From Planctomycetota bacterium (GTDB taxonomy: Bacteria; Planctomycetota; Phycisphaerae; Sedimentisphaerales; Anaerobacaceae): a stretch of DNA of 35,083 nt. Positions 17,263-26,002 of the stretch are shown piece after piece; the first letter of the stretch is position 1; each line of letters starts with the position of its first letter. The notes beneath the pieces were generated by a model that saw only the letters and a list, made by a program, of their open reading frames with translations, searched no databases and was not told the origin of the DNA. The stretch lies in assembly GCA_012517265.1 (NCBI GenBank), contig JAAYVJ010000633.1, forward strand, positions 1-35,083, in the 5' to 3' direction. Both the position numbers and the translations under genes were made by a program.

Positions 17263-18414
17263 ATGGCAACACTGAACATGGACCGAATCCTCCAGGCGTG
17301 CGTAACCCAGGGGGGATCCGATATTCACATCTCCGTCGGCCGGCCGCCCGTCATGCGTATTGACGGGCACCTGAGGTCGCTCGAAACCAAGGTGCTCGAG
17401 CCGGATGACACGGCCGCTTTGATGAAGAGCATTACGCCGGAACGGTGTCAGCAGGAACTCCAGGAGGAAGGGGGAACCGACTTTGGCTTTGCGTTTGGCA
17501 CCGCTGCCCGTTTCCGCGTGTCCGTCTTCAAACAGAAGGGCACGCTCGCCATGGTGCTCCGGCAAATCCCCTACAAGATCCTTACCTTTGAGGAGTTGGG
17601 TCTGCCGAAGATCTGCGCGGCTCTGTGCCGGCGACCCCGCGGCCTGTTTCTGGTCACCGGACCTACCGGTAGCGGCAAGACGACCACGCTGGCGACGATG
17701 ATCAACTACATCAACGAGAACTTCGACCGGCACATCGTGACGATCGAGGACCCCATCGAGTATTATCACCCCCACAAGAAGTCGGTGATCAACCAGCGAG
17801 AGGTGGGTGTGGACGTTCCGAGCTTCGCCGAGGCTCTACGCCGCGTGTTGCGTCAGGACCCCGACGTCATCCTGGTCGGCGAGTTGCGAGACCTGGAGAC
17901 GATTGAGGCTGCCGTGCGTGCCGCCGAGACTGGACACTTGGTGTTCAGTACGGTCCATACGACGAGCGCCGCCGGCACGGTCAACCGTATCATCGACGTG
18001 TTCCCGACGGACCAGCAGGAGCAGATCCGCATTCAGTTGAGCGGCAACCTGATCGCCGTGCTGAGCCAGGCTTTGTGCCCTCTGGCAACCGGGCGGGGGC
18101 GTATCGCGGCCTATGAATTCATGGTCGTCACCCCCGCTATCGCCAACCTGATCCGCGAGAACAAAACCTACCGCATCGATTCGAGTATCCAGACCGGCAA
18201 GAAGCTGGGTATGCAGCTGCTGGACGAGCACCTGTGGAACCTCTACGACATCGGCAAGATCACGCTGGAGGAGATGTTGGACAAGGGGCGAGCCCCGGGT
18301 GCCCTCCAGGAGAAGGCACTGGCCAAGATCGCCGGTGCCAAGGGCAAGATGAAGAAACACGCGGAAGAGGCAAAGAAGGAACTCGAGGACCTCGGACCGA
18401 TCCTGAAGACCTGA
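17263..18414 (+). CDS. pilT: Type IV pilus retraction-type ATPase PilT
   Basis: GSDIHISVGRPPVMRIDGHL; GPTGSGKTTTLATMINYIN; VGELRDLETIEAAVRAAETGHLVFSTVHTTSAAGTVNRIIDVFP; ANLIRENKTYRIDSSIQTGKKLGMQLLDEHL. Confidence 0.93.
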   Translation: MATLNMDRILQACVTQGGSDIHISVGRPPVMRIDGHLRSLETKVLEPDDTAALMKSITPERCQQELQEEGGTDFGFAFGTAARFRVSVFKQKGTLAMVLRQIPYKILTFEELGLPKICAALCRRPRGLFLVTGPTGSGKTTTLATMINYINENFDRHIVTIEDPIEYYHPHKKSVINQREVGVDVPSFAEALRRVLRQDPDVILVGELRDLETIEAAVRAAETGHLVFSTVHTTSAAGTVNRIIDVFPTDQQEQIRIQLSGNLIAVLSQALCPLATGRGRIAAYEFMVVTPAIANLIRENKTYRIDSSIQTGKKLGMQLLDEHLWNLYDIGKITLEEMLDKGRAPGALQEKALAKIAGAKGKMKKHAEEAKKELEDLGPILKT

Positions 18415-18562
18415 CGGTCCGTGCGTTTCTTCAGGCCAAGGCGGGGGACCCAGGCGACGGGGCATGGATGGAAGATATCCCGTTGCAATACCCTAGGACA
18501 CCTGTATGCTATCGGGTCACTTGCCGGTGTCCCATTAACCAGATGTCCGATCCGTAATTTTC

Positions 18563-18591
18563 TTCAAAATAACTGTTTACTTCGCTACAAT
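18563..18591 (+). promoter_or_regulatory. Promoter TTCAAA-17-TACAAT upstream of gspE2
   Basis: TTCAAA 18563-18568, 17 nt, TACAAT 18586-18591 in an A/T-rich intergenic patch. Confidence 0.5.
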
Positions 18592-18625
18592 AGAGTCGTA
18601 CTGGATTATAGGGTCTTTAAGGGCT

Positions 18626-20398
18626 ATGGCGATGGGTAACGGAAAGGCAGTCGAAAAGCTCCCTCCAGTCGAGCAGCTCCGCGGCCGACCGATCGGCAGG
18701 ATCCTGATGAAGATGGGCCTGCTCAGCCGGGAGAAGGTCCATGAGTGCCTTGAGGTCCAGAAGAAGCGAGGGGGTGGCATCCGTCTGGGCCAGATCCTCG
18801 TGGAACTGGGGTTGGTGGATGAAGCCAAACTCCAGATCGCGCTGGCCGCGCAGCGGGGCATCGAGTACATCAGCATCGACGGCTTGGACATCGCGGCCGA
18901 GGTGATCGAGAAGGTCCCGGCCCAGATGGCCAAGACCTTCCACATCCTTCCGATCGCGTACAACAAGGACAAGAAGGAACTGACGGTCGTCTTGGACAAC
19001 GTGGACAACTTCCGGGCGACGGACGATCTGCGGACGCTCATGGGGTTCGCCATCGTCGCCAAGATGACCGACCACAGCAGTCTGGAGGCTGCGATCAACA
19101 AATATTATGAGACCAAGCAGGACGACAACATCACCGAGCTGATCGACGAGATCCAGTCGGATTCCTTCCTCCAGGAGTTCCAGGGGCGAAACGCCAGCAT
19201 CGACCTGGACGAGCTCAAGGAGTTGTCCGAGTCGAACCCCGTGAAGAAGCTGCTGAACCTGGTTCTGCTCCAGGCGATCCGCGACAAGGCGTCCGACATC
19301 CATTTCGAGCCGTTCGAGTCGGAGTACAAGATGCGGTACCGCATCGACGGGGTGCTCTACGAGATGATCCCGCCTCCGAAGTATATCGCCGCGGCTTTGA
19401 GTTCTCGTATCAAGGTTATGGCCAACCTGGACATCGCCGAGCGCCGTCTGCCCCAAGACGGTCGTATCTCCTTGACCGTTCAGGGCAACCCGGTCGACCT
19501 CCGCGTCAGCGTGCTGCCCACCATGTTCGGCGAGAGCGTGGTGCTTCGTATCCTCGACCGGAGCCAGGTGAGCTTCGACATCAACAAATTGGGCCTTCGC
19601 CCGGCGGACATCAAGACCTTCCGGCAGTTGATCGACAAGCCCAACGGCATCGTCATCGTGACCGGGCCAACCGGCTGCGGCAAAACGACGACGCTCTATG
19701 CGGCACTCAGCGAGCTGAACACCATCGACACCAAGATCATCACCACCGAGGACCCGGTGGAGTACGATATGGACGGGATGATCCAGTGCCAGATGAAGCC
19801 TGAGATCGGGCTGACGTTCGCCCGCTGCCTCCGCGCCATTCTGCGTCAAGACCCGGACATCATCCTGGTCGGCGAAATCCGCGACCTGGAGACCGCGGAA
19901 ATCGCGGCCCAGTCGTCCCTGACCGGCCACCTGGTCTTCACGACCCTGCACACCAACGACGCCCCGAGCTCGATCGCCCGTCTGCTGGACCTGGGCGTCG
20001 AGCCGTTCCTCTTGACGGCGACGATCGAAGGGATCGTCGCCCAGCGACTCGTTCGGAAGATCTGCCCGGGCTGCAAGACGGAGTTCGAACCCAGCGAGGC
20101 GCAGCTCAAGGATCTCCGCCTGACTGAGGAGGACATCAAGGGCAAGAAGTTCTATTACGGCCGGGGTTGCAGCCGCTGCAACGGCACCGGGTACAAGGGC
20201 CGGCTCGGCGTGTTCGAAATCATGGTGTTCAACGAGGAAATCCGGGAACTGATCATGAACCGCGCCTCGACGAACGTGCTTCGCGTGGCGTCGCTCAAGG
20301 CGGGGATGCGTCCCCTGCGCGAGAACGGTCTGGCCGCGATCTATGACGGCCTGACGACGATCGACGAGATCGCGCGGGAGACGATGATTGAAGGATAA
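18626..20398 (+). CDS. gspE: Type II secretion/type IV pilus assembly ATPase (GspE/PilB), copy 2
   Basis: MshEN-like IGRILMKMGLLSREKVHECLEVQ and RLGQILVELGLVDEAKLQIALAAQ; Walker A GPTGCGKTTT; CPGC / CSRC zinc motif. Confidence 0.95.
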   Translation: MAMGNGKAVEKLPPVEQLRGRPIGRILMKMGLLSREKVHECLEVQKKRGGGIRLGQILVELGLVDEAKLQIALAAQRGIEYISIDGLDIAAEVIEKVPAQMAKTFHILPIAYNKDKKELTVVLDNVDNFRATDDLRTLMGFAIVAKMTDHSSLEAAINKYYETKQDDNITELIDEIQSDSFLQEFQGRNASIDLDELKELSESNPVKKLLNLVLLQAIRDKASDIHFEPFESEYKMRYRIDGVLYEMIPPPKYIAAALSSRIKVMANLDIAERRLPQDGRISLTVQGNPVDLRVSVLPTMFGESVVLRILDRSQVSFDINKLGLRPADIKTFRQLIDKPNGIVIVTGPTGCGKTTTLYAALSELNTIDTKIITTEDPVEYDMDGMIQCQMKPEIGLTFARCLRAILRQDPDIILVGEIRDLETAEIAAQSSLTGHLVFTTLHTNDAPSSIARLLDLGVEPFLLTATIEGIVAQRLVRKICPGCKTEFEPSEAQLKDLRLTEEDIKGKKFYYGRGCSRCNGTGYKGRLGVFEIMVFNEEIRELIMNRASTNVLRVASLKAGMRPLRENGLAAIYDGLTTIDEIARETMIEG

Positions 20399-20454
20399 TC
20401 CGATCGCTCGAATTGCTGGTTACGCTAACGGACAAGGGAAAGTGAGGTAAGAGT

Positions 20455-21717
20455 ATGCCGGTCTTCCAGTATGTGGCGCTGGATTCCCAGGGCGTCGAGA
20501 TCAAGGACGAGATCGAGGCCCTCAGCGAAAAGGAAGCGATCAGCAAGATCCGCAACATGGGGTACTTCCCCACGAAGGTGCGGTCCAAGGCCGCCACGGC
20601 CGCCAAGGCGGGGGGCAAAGGGGCCGCGGCCAAGGCCAAGAAGAGGCGGGGGGCCGGAGCCAAAGTCAAGGTCAAGAACGTCACGCAGTTCGCCCGGCAG
20701 CTCTCCACCCTTCAGGACGCGGGTTTGCCGGTGTTGCGGTCGTTGCGCATTCTCGAAGAGCAGCAGAAGAAGGGGAACTTCAAGCGGATCATCGGGTACG
20801 TCGCCGACGACATCGAGGGCGGCTCGACGCTGTCGGAGGCCTTCGCCAAGTACCCCCGTTGCTTCGACCGGCTGTTCGTGAACATGATCGCGGCGGGCGA
20901 GGCGGGCGGCGTGCTCGACCTGATTCTGTCCCGCGTCGCCGACTTCAAGGAAAAGGCCGAGCGATTGAAGGCCCGCGTCAAGGGCGCCATGATCTACCCG
21001 ATCGTCGTGCTGTGCGCGGCGTTCGGCATTCTGATGGGCCTGATGCTCTTTGTGATTCCCCAGTTCGAGTCGGTGCTGACGGAAATGGTGGGCGGCAAGT
21101 TGAACCCCATCACGACCACCGTGCTGGGCATCAGCGCCTGGATCGCCAAGGACTTCGGATGGGCCTGGCTGGCCGGCGTGCCCATCTGCTTGATCTTCAC
21201 CGTGAAATTCCTCAAGCGGTTCCGGCCGGTCCGCCTCGTGACCGACTCGATCCAGTTGCGGCTCCCGGTGCTCGGGCAGTTGACCAGCAAGGTCTCGATC
21301 ACGCGGTGGACGCGAACCCTGGGCACTCTGATCAGCGCCGGTGTGCCCATTCTCGACGCGATCAACGTGACGCGAGAGACGGCCGGCAACGAAGTGTACG
21401 CGAACATGCTCACGGCGGTGCACAACTCGATCCGCCAGGGCGACACGTTCGCGGGCCCCTTGCGGCTGTCCAAGACGGTCGACCTGCTCGTGGCGAACAT
21501 GGTCGCCGTCGGCGAGGAAACCGGCGACCTCGACAAAATGCTCTTGAAAGTGGCCGACCAGTACGACGAGCAGGTCGACGTGCTCGTCGGCGGCCTGATG
21601 TCCATGCTCGAACCGATCATGATCATCGGTCTGGGCAGCATCGTGATGATTATCGTGTTGGCGGTGTTCTTGCCGATGATCCAGGTCATCACCAGCCTGG
21701 GCTCCGCCGGCAGTTGA
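20455..21717 (+). CDS. gspF: Type II secretion system inner-membrane protein GspF (PilC family)
   Basis: MPVFQYVALDSQGVEIKDEIEALSEKEAISKIRNMGYFPTKV...FARQLSTLQDAGLPVLRSLRILEEQ...EPIMIIGLGSIVMIIVLAVFLPMIQ. Confidence 0.95.
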   Translation: MPVFQYVALDSQGVEIKDEIEALSEKEAISKIRNMGYFPTKVRSKAATAAKAGGKGAAAKAKKRRGAGAKVKVKNVTQFARQLSTLQDAGLPVLRSLRILEEQQKKGNFKRIIGYVADDIEGGSTLSEAFAKYPRCFDRLFVNMIAAGEAGGVLDLILSRVADFKEKAERLKARVKGAMIYPIVVLCAAFGILMGLMLFVIPQFESVLTEMVGGKLNPITTTVLGISAWIAKDFGWAWLAGVPICLIFTVKFLKRFRPVRLVTDSIQLRLPVLGQLTSKVSITRWTRTLGTLISAGVPILDAINVTRETAGNEVYANMLTAVHNSIRQGDTFAGPLRLSKTVDLLVANMVAVGEETGDLDKMLLKVADQYDEQVDVLVGGLMSMLEPIMIIGLGSIVMIIVLAVFLPMIQVITSLGSAGS

Positions 21718-21779
21718 CCGGGAATTCCGCGAAGACCGAAGATCCAAGTTGTCGTGCACCAGTTGTAAAGGAGAAGACC

Positions 21780-22691
21780 ATGAAACCGACCACCAACCAG
21801 GCCAGAAGGAAACGGGCGTTCACCATCGTCGAACTGCTGACCGTCATGAGCATCATCGTGATCCTCATCGGTCTGCTGGTTCCGGCGTTGAACAAGGCCC
21901 GGCGCTACGCGACGCTCGTGCGGCAGAAGGCGCAGCTTCACAGCATGGACGCCGCCATCGAGCTGTTCAACAACGAGTACGGCAGCTATCCGCCTTCCAC
22001 GGCGCTGGACCCGGACGGACTGCCCTATTGCGGCGCGATGAAGCTGTGCGAAGCCCTCATGGGACAGGATCTGCTGGGCTTCCACTCCAACTCGTCTTTC
22101 CGTCGCAACGGGCTCAGCGACAGCGGCGCCGTGCTGTTTCCGCCGAACATCGACGCGATGACCGAGGTCGAACGGGCTGCGACGTTGACGGCCCGCATGG
22201 GGCCCTATCTGGCGGCTGAAAACGCCAACGCCTGGCAGTTGCGGGACATCTACGACAACAGCAAGATCAGCGCTCAATCCTTCCTACCGACCTCCCGGGT
22301 GCTCTGCGACGTCTACGAGCGGCAGATGCCGGGCGGCCAGAAGGTGGGCATGCCCATCCTCTACTACAAGGCCGATACGACCAGCACGCAGCATGACGCG
22401 AGCCTGCCGATGTCGGCAACCAGCAACGGCGGCAACATCTACAACTACATGGACAACCAGTCTCTGGTCCTGATGGGCAAGCCGTGGATTTCCTCCACAG
22501 ACACGTCGTCGTCGTCGTCGCATAGTCTGGCAACCCCGGCTCGGTTCTACATGAACACCAAGAGCGACAAGATCACGACGGCCTCGCGGCCTTTCCGTCC
22601 CGACCAGTACATCCTGATCTCGGCCGGATGGGACAACGAGTACGGCACGGCCGACGATGTCTGCAACTTCGAGTGGAAGTATCAGAAGTAG
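21780..22691 (+). CDS. Type II secretion pseudopilin, GspG-like, large form (copy 1)
   Basis: RRKRAFTIVELLTVMSIIVILIGLLVPAL prepilin signal; C-terminal ILISAGWDNEYGTADDVCNFEW. True start at 21780 with AAGGAG SD; the track ORF begins much further upstream out of context. Confidence 0.88.
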   Translation: MKPTTNQARRKRAFTIVELLTVMSIIVILIGLLVPALNKARRYATLVRQKAQLHSMDAAIELFNNEYGSYPPSTALDPDGLPYCGAMKLCEALMGQDLLGFHSNSSFRRNGLSDSGAVLFPPNIDAMTEVERAATLTARMGPYLAAENANAWQLRDIYDNSKISAQSFLPTSRVLCDVYERQMPGGQKVGMPILYYKADTTSTQHDASLPMSATSNGGNIYNYMDNQSLVLMGKPWISSTDTSSSSSHSLATPARFYMNTKSDKITTASRPFRPDQYILISAGWDNEYGTADDVCNFEWKYQK

Positions 22692-22760
22692 CGGCGGGCC
22701 CGTCGAGCCGCGGGGCTTGCAGCAACTGGATCGTGACATCGCTATGGAAAGAGGATAGCC

Positions 22761-23681
22761 GTGAAAACGACAAGATCAGGCCTGACGATGATCGAAATCA
22801 TGGTGGTGGTCGGTATCATCGCCATACTCATCGGGCTGTTGATTCCGGCCGTGCACACCGTGCAGCGGATGGCCAAGGAGACCAAGCAGAAGGCGCAGTT
22901 CACGGCCATCGAGCTGGGTCTGGCGGCCTTCAAGAGCGACTACGGGGATTACCCCCCCTCGTTCTGGTTCGATCCTTCCGCCACGGGAACGACCGCCGCG
23001 CTGCGGAACTATTGCGGCGCCCAGAAGCTGGCCGAGGCGATGGTCGGCTGGGACCTGATGGGATTCCATCCGGACTCCGCCTGGCGGGCCGACGGCCTGG
23101 ACAAGAGCGGAACGGCCAACACGGTGTACCTGGAGACCGACACCCTCAAGAAACGCAGGGGCCGGTACGTGGAGTTGGATGTCGCCAATCCGTTCCTGCT
23201 CGGGGGCGGTACGGACAGTCTGTTCCCGGGGGGGGTCGTTGATCTGGCGCCGCGGACCTACGTGCTGTGCGACGTGTTCACCCGCCCGGAGCGCAAGATC
23301 CAGCAGATCGACGGCAAGCTGGTGGCCGCGGGCACGCCGATCCTCTACTACAAGGCCAACCCGGCCAGCCTGATCCACCATCCGGTTTCGTGGAGCCAAA
23401 CGAGCGTGTGTATCTACGATGCCCGCGACAACGCGCCGATCCTGAACCAGGGTCTGCTTGCTGACAGCGCCAAGTTGCCGACCTTGCGCCGTCAACACGA
23501 CCTAGCGCCGGGCATCCGTCCGGGAACGACGAGCTTCGAGTACTTCTACGATTTCTACATCCGCGATATGCGGATTCAGGGTCGGCAGTGGCCGGTCCGG
23601 CCGGACTCGTACCTGCTGATCTCGGCGGGCATGGACGGCATCTACGGCACCGAGGACGACATCCGGAACTTCGGACAGTGA
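22761..23681 (+). CDS. Type II secretion pseudopilin, GspG-like, large form (copy 2; GTG start)
   Basis: MKTTRSGLTMIEIMVVVGIIAILIGLLIPAV; C-terminal LLISAGMDGIYGTEDDIRNF. Confidence 0.88.
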   Translation: MKTTRSGLTMIEIMVVVGIIAILIGLLIPAVHTVQRMAKETKQKAQFTAIELGLAAFKSDYGDYPPSFWFDPSATGTTAALRNYCGAQKLAEAMVGWDLMGFHPDSAWRADGLDKSGTANTVYLETDTLKKRRGRYVELDVANPFLLGGGTDSLFPGGVVDLAPRTYVLCDVFTRPERKIQQIDGKLVAAGTPILYYKANPASLIHHPVSWSQTSVCIYDARDNAPILNQGLLADSAKLPTLRRQHDLAPGIRPGTTSFEYFYDFYIRDMRIQGRQWPVRPDSYLLISAGMDGIYGTEDDIRNFGQ

Positions 23682-23695
23682 CAAAAGAGGATCGC

Positions 23696-24202
23696 ATGAG
23701 GCGGCCTATGACGGTGGGGCATCACAACCAGGCGGTGACGCTGATCGAGATGCTGGTCGTGTTGGGCATCATCGCGGTGCTGGCCAGTCTCGTGGTTACG
23801 CTGACGCTCCGGGTCGACAGCCAGTCGAAGGAGCGGGCGCTGGACAGCGTCTTCGGGCTGTTGAACACCTCGCTCCGGGAGTACTACGATGTTCGGGGCA
23901 AGTTCCCCGAGCAGCCCGTGCGGGATGCCCGCAACCTGGCCTTGGACCACATCGAGCTGGCGGTCAAGGAACTGCGGTCCGTGCCGGATTCGCGGGCCGT
24001 GCTCGAACAGCTCGACGCTTCTCTGGTCAAAAGCCAGGCAGGCGACCCCGACATCGCGGAGATCCGCGACCCGTGGGGGACCGTGCTCGACTACGTCTAC
24101 GAGCACGCTGACGGCAAGGGCGACACGTTCCCCGAGCTGATCTCCGCCGGGCCGGACAAGACGTTCGGGACCGGAGACGACATCAGCAGCAAGGCCCGTT
24201 AG
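23696..24202 (+). CDS. Type II secretion pseudopilin, GspG-like, short form (copy 3)
   Basis: MRRPMTVGHHNQAVTLIEMLVVLGIIAVLASLVVTLTL; C-terminal PWGTVLDYVYEHADGKGDTFPELISAGPDKTFGTGDDI. Confidence 0.87.
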   Translation: MRRPMTVGHHNQAVTLIEMLVVLGIIAVLASLVVTLTLRVDSQSKERALDSVFGLLNTSLREYYDVRGKFPEQPVRDARNLALDHIELAVKELRSVPDSRAVLEQLDASLVKSQAGDPDIAEIRDPWGTVLDYVYEHADGKGDTFPELISAGPDKTFGTGDDISSKAR

Positions 24203-24295
24203 GAAGTGGAGTTCTGCACAATGGGAATTAGGCCTGCTTTGCAGAACTTCGATAGAGTGGCTGCGACACGACAACTGAATGAAAGATCGGAACCC

Positions 24296-25171
24296 ATGAG
24301 CCTGCAAGCGCGCAAGACAACCGGATTGACGCTGGTCGAGATGACCCTGGTCATCGCGACGATCGCCATCATGGCGGGCCTGGCGGTGCCGGCCATGCGG
24401 GCGCTGGTCCGATCGTTCCAGTCCGAGGGCGGCGCGATCAGCATGATCAACGCGGCGCTGAACTCGGCCCGAACGATGGCGGTCAGCCGCCAGCGATACG
24501 TGGGGATTCGCTTCCAGAAGCTGTGCACCTCGACCGACCCGGCCGATCCCCTCAAGGGGCTGATGGACGCCCCGCAGTACATGATCTTCATCGAGCACGT
24601 GCAGACGACCAGCACTTTCGATCTGGAGGACGGCTTCCAGGCGGTCGAGGGCCTCGAACCGGTCAAGTTGCCCAGCCCGATGGGCGTCATGGAACTCAAC
24701 TGGATCGCCAAGGACGCGGACATCGACGAACCTTTCGAATTGTCGGATGCGACGACGTTCTCCATCGTGTTCTCGCCGGCGGGCAAGTTGGTCACCCACG
24801 ACGTGCGGGTCCGCAACCGCGACGGGGTGTACCGGCCGGACAATACCGCAGGAAGTAACAAGGAGTCTCGGGACGACGTGTTCAATTCGGCGGCGAACAT
24901 CTGCAAGCCCAAGGTGGGGACGTTCGTGCCGCGGGGCATGTTCCTCCAGGACGACTACTTCCCGAGGAAGAACGGCTCGGCCGGCCAGACGGACGGCCTC
25001 AACTACGGCCTGGGCGAAGAGCCCGGCTGCACGAGCTTCGTGATCTATCAGACGCCGCAACTGCGGGTCGTGTACGACAAGAAGATTGCGTGGACCGGCT
25101 ATCTGAGCGGGCTGGCGACCAAGGCTTTCTACGTCAGTCCGTACACGGGCAACCTGATCTCGGCGAAATGA
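24296..25171 (+). CDS. Type II secretion pseudopilin, GspH-like
   Basis: MSLQARKTTGLTLVEMTLVIATIAIMAGLAVPAMRALV prepilin signal; positional match to GspH in G-H-I-J-K order. Confidence 0.8.
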   Translation: MSLQARKTTGLTLVEMTLVIATIAIMAGLAVPAMRALVRSFQSEGGAISMINAALNSARTMAVSRQRYVGIRFQKLCTSTDPADPLKGLMDAPQYMIFIEHVQTTSTFDLEDGFQAVEGLEPVKLPSPMGVMELNWIAKDADIDEPFELSDATTFSIVFSPAGKLVTHDVRVRNRDGVYRPDNTAGSNKESRDDVFNSAANICKPKVGTFVPRGMFLQDDYFPRKNGSAGQTDGLNYGLGEEPGCTSFVIYQTPQLRVVYDKKIAWTGYLSGLATKAFYVSPYTGNLISAK

Positions 25172-26001
25172 CGGGCGCTATGACAAAAAAACGGCAACAG
25201 CACGGATTCTCGTTGACGGAGACGCTGATGGCCGTCGGGACGTTGGCCATCGGCATGACGTTCATCGGCGGCACCTTTCTGACGGGGATCTACTTCGCGA
25301 CCCTCTCGACGGAACGGACGGTCGCGGCGGTGGCGTCGGAGGAGGCGTTTGCCAAGATGCAGATCTTCGGCCTCGACGTCGACGATCCCAATCTAAAGAC
25401 CAGCGAGTTCGTCCCGTATGAGGATCTGACGACGCTGCCGGCGAAAGAGACGTTCTATCCGTCCACGAGCGGGGATTCGGACCGGCAGTACTCCTGGTCG
25501 GCGCTCTGCCGGCGGGTGGTCGACGTCAACGACGGACCCGACGGCGCCGCGACCAAACGCGGCGAACTCATCCAGTGCGTCGTTTTCATCAGCCGGGAGA
25601 CGGGCGCCCATTCTTCCTACCGCAAACGCCAGAGCGGCTCGATCTGGCCGCAGTTGGCGCAGACCGACCTGCCATGTCCCGTGCGGGTGAACATCGCTCA
25701 GAACTCCGGAATGACCGACCAGGTCCTCGTCAAGGACGCCGTCTCCGGCGACGCGGTCGACGAGCGGACGTTCGTCGCCCAGGGCTCGATCCTGGTGGAC
25801 AACGCGACCGGCGGGATCTATCGCGTGCTGGAGCGGGACAAGACGCAGCCGGAGAAGGTCACGCTGGACCGCGCCTGGGACGGCGGCGACCTGACCGCCT
25901 CCGACGGCGGCTGGGTCTGGGTGGTTCCGCCGCCGGTGGCGGGGGGGCGGATTCCCTGCATCGCCGTGTATCAGAAGATCATCAGATTCCCGAGGCCGTA
26001 A
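25168..26001 (+). CDS. Type II secretion minor pseudopilin, GspI-like
   Basis: MTGAMTKKRQQHGFSLTETLMAVGTLAIGMTFIGGTFLTGIYFA; ATGA overlap with the preceding stop (alternative start 25180). Confidence 0.78.
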   Translation: MTGAMTKKRQQHGFSLTETLMAVGTLAIGMTFIGGTFLTGIYFATLSTERTVAAVASEEAFAKMQIFGLDVDDPNLKTSEFVPYEDLTTLPAKETFYPSTSGDSDRQYSWSALCRRVVDVNDGPDGAATKRGELIQCVVFISRETGAHSSYRKRQSGSIWPQLAQTDLPCPVRVNIAQNSGMTDQVLVKDAVSGDAVDERTFVAQGSILVDNATGGIYRVLERDKTQPEKVTLDRAWDGGDLTASDGGWVWVVPPPVAGGRIPCIAVYQKIIRFPRP

Positions 26002-26002
26002 G

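Noticed and set aside
20859-22691. 610-aa ORF as a single protein
   Set aside because: Its first part is out-of-frame within gspF; the real gene starts at 21780 with an SD and prepilin signal.
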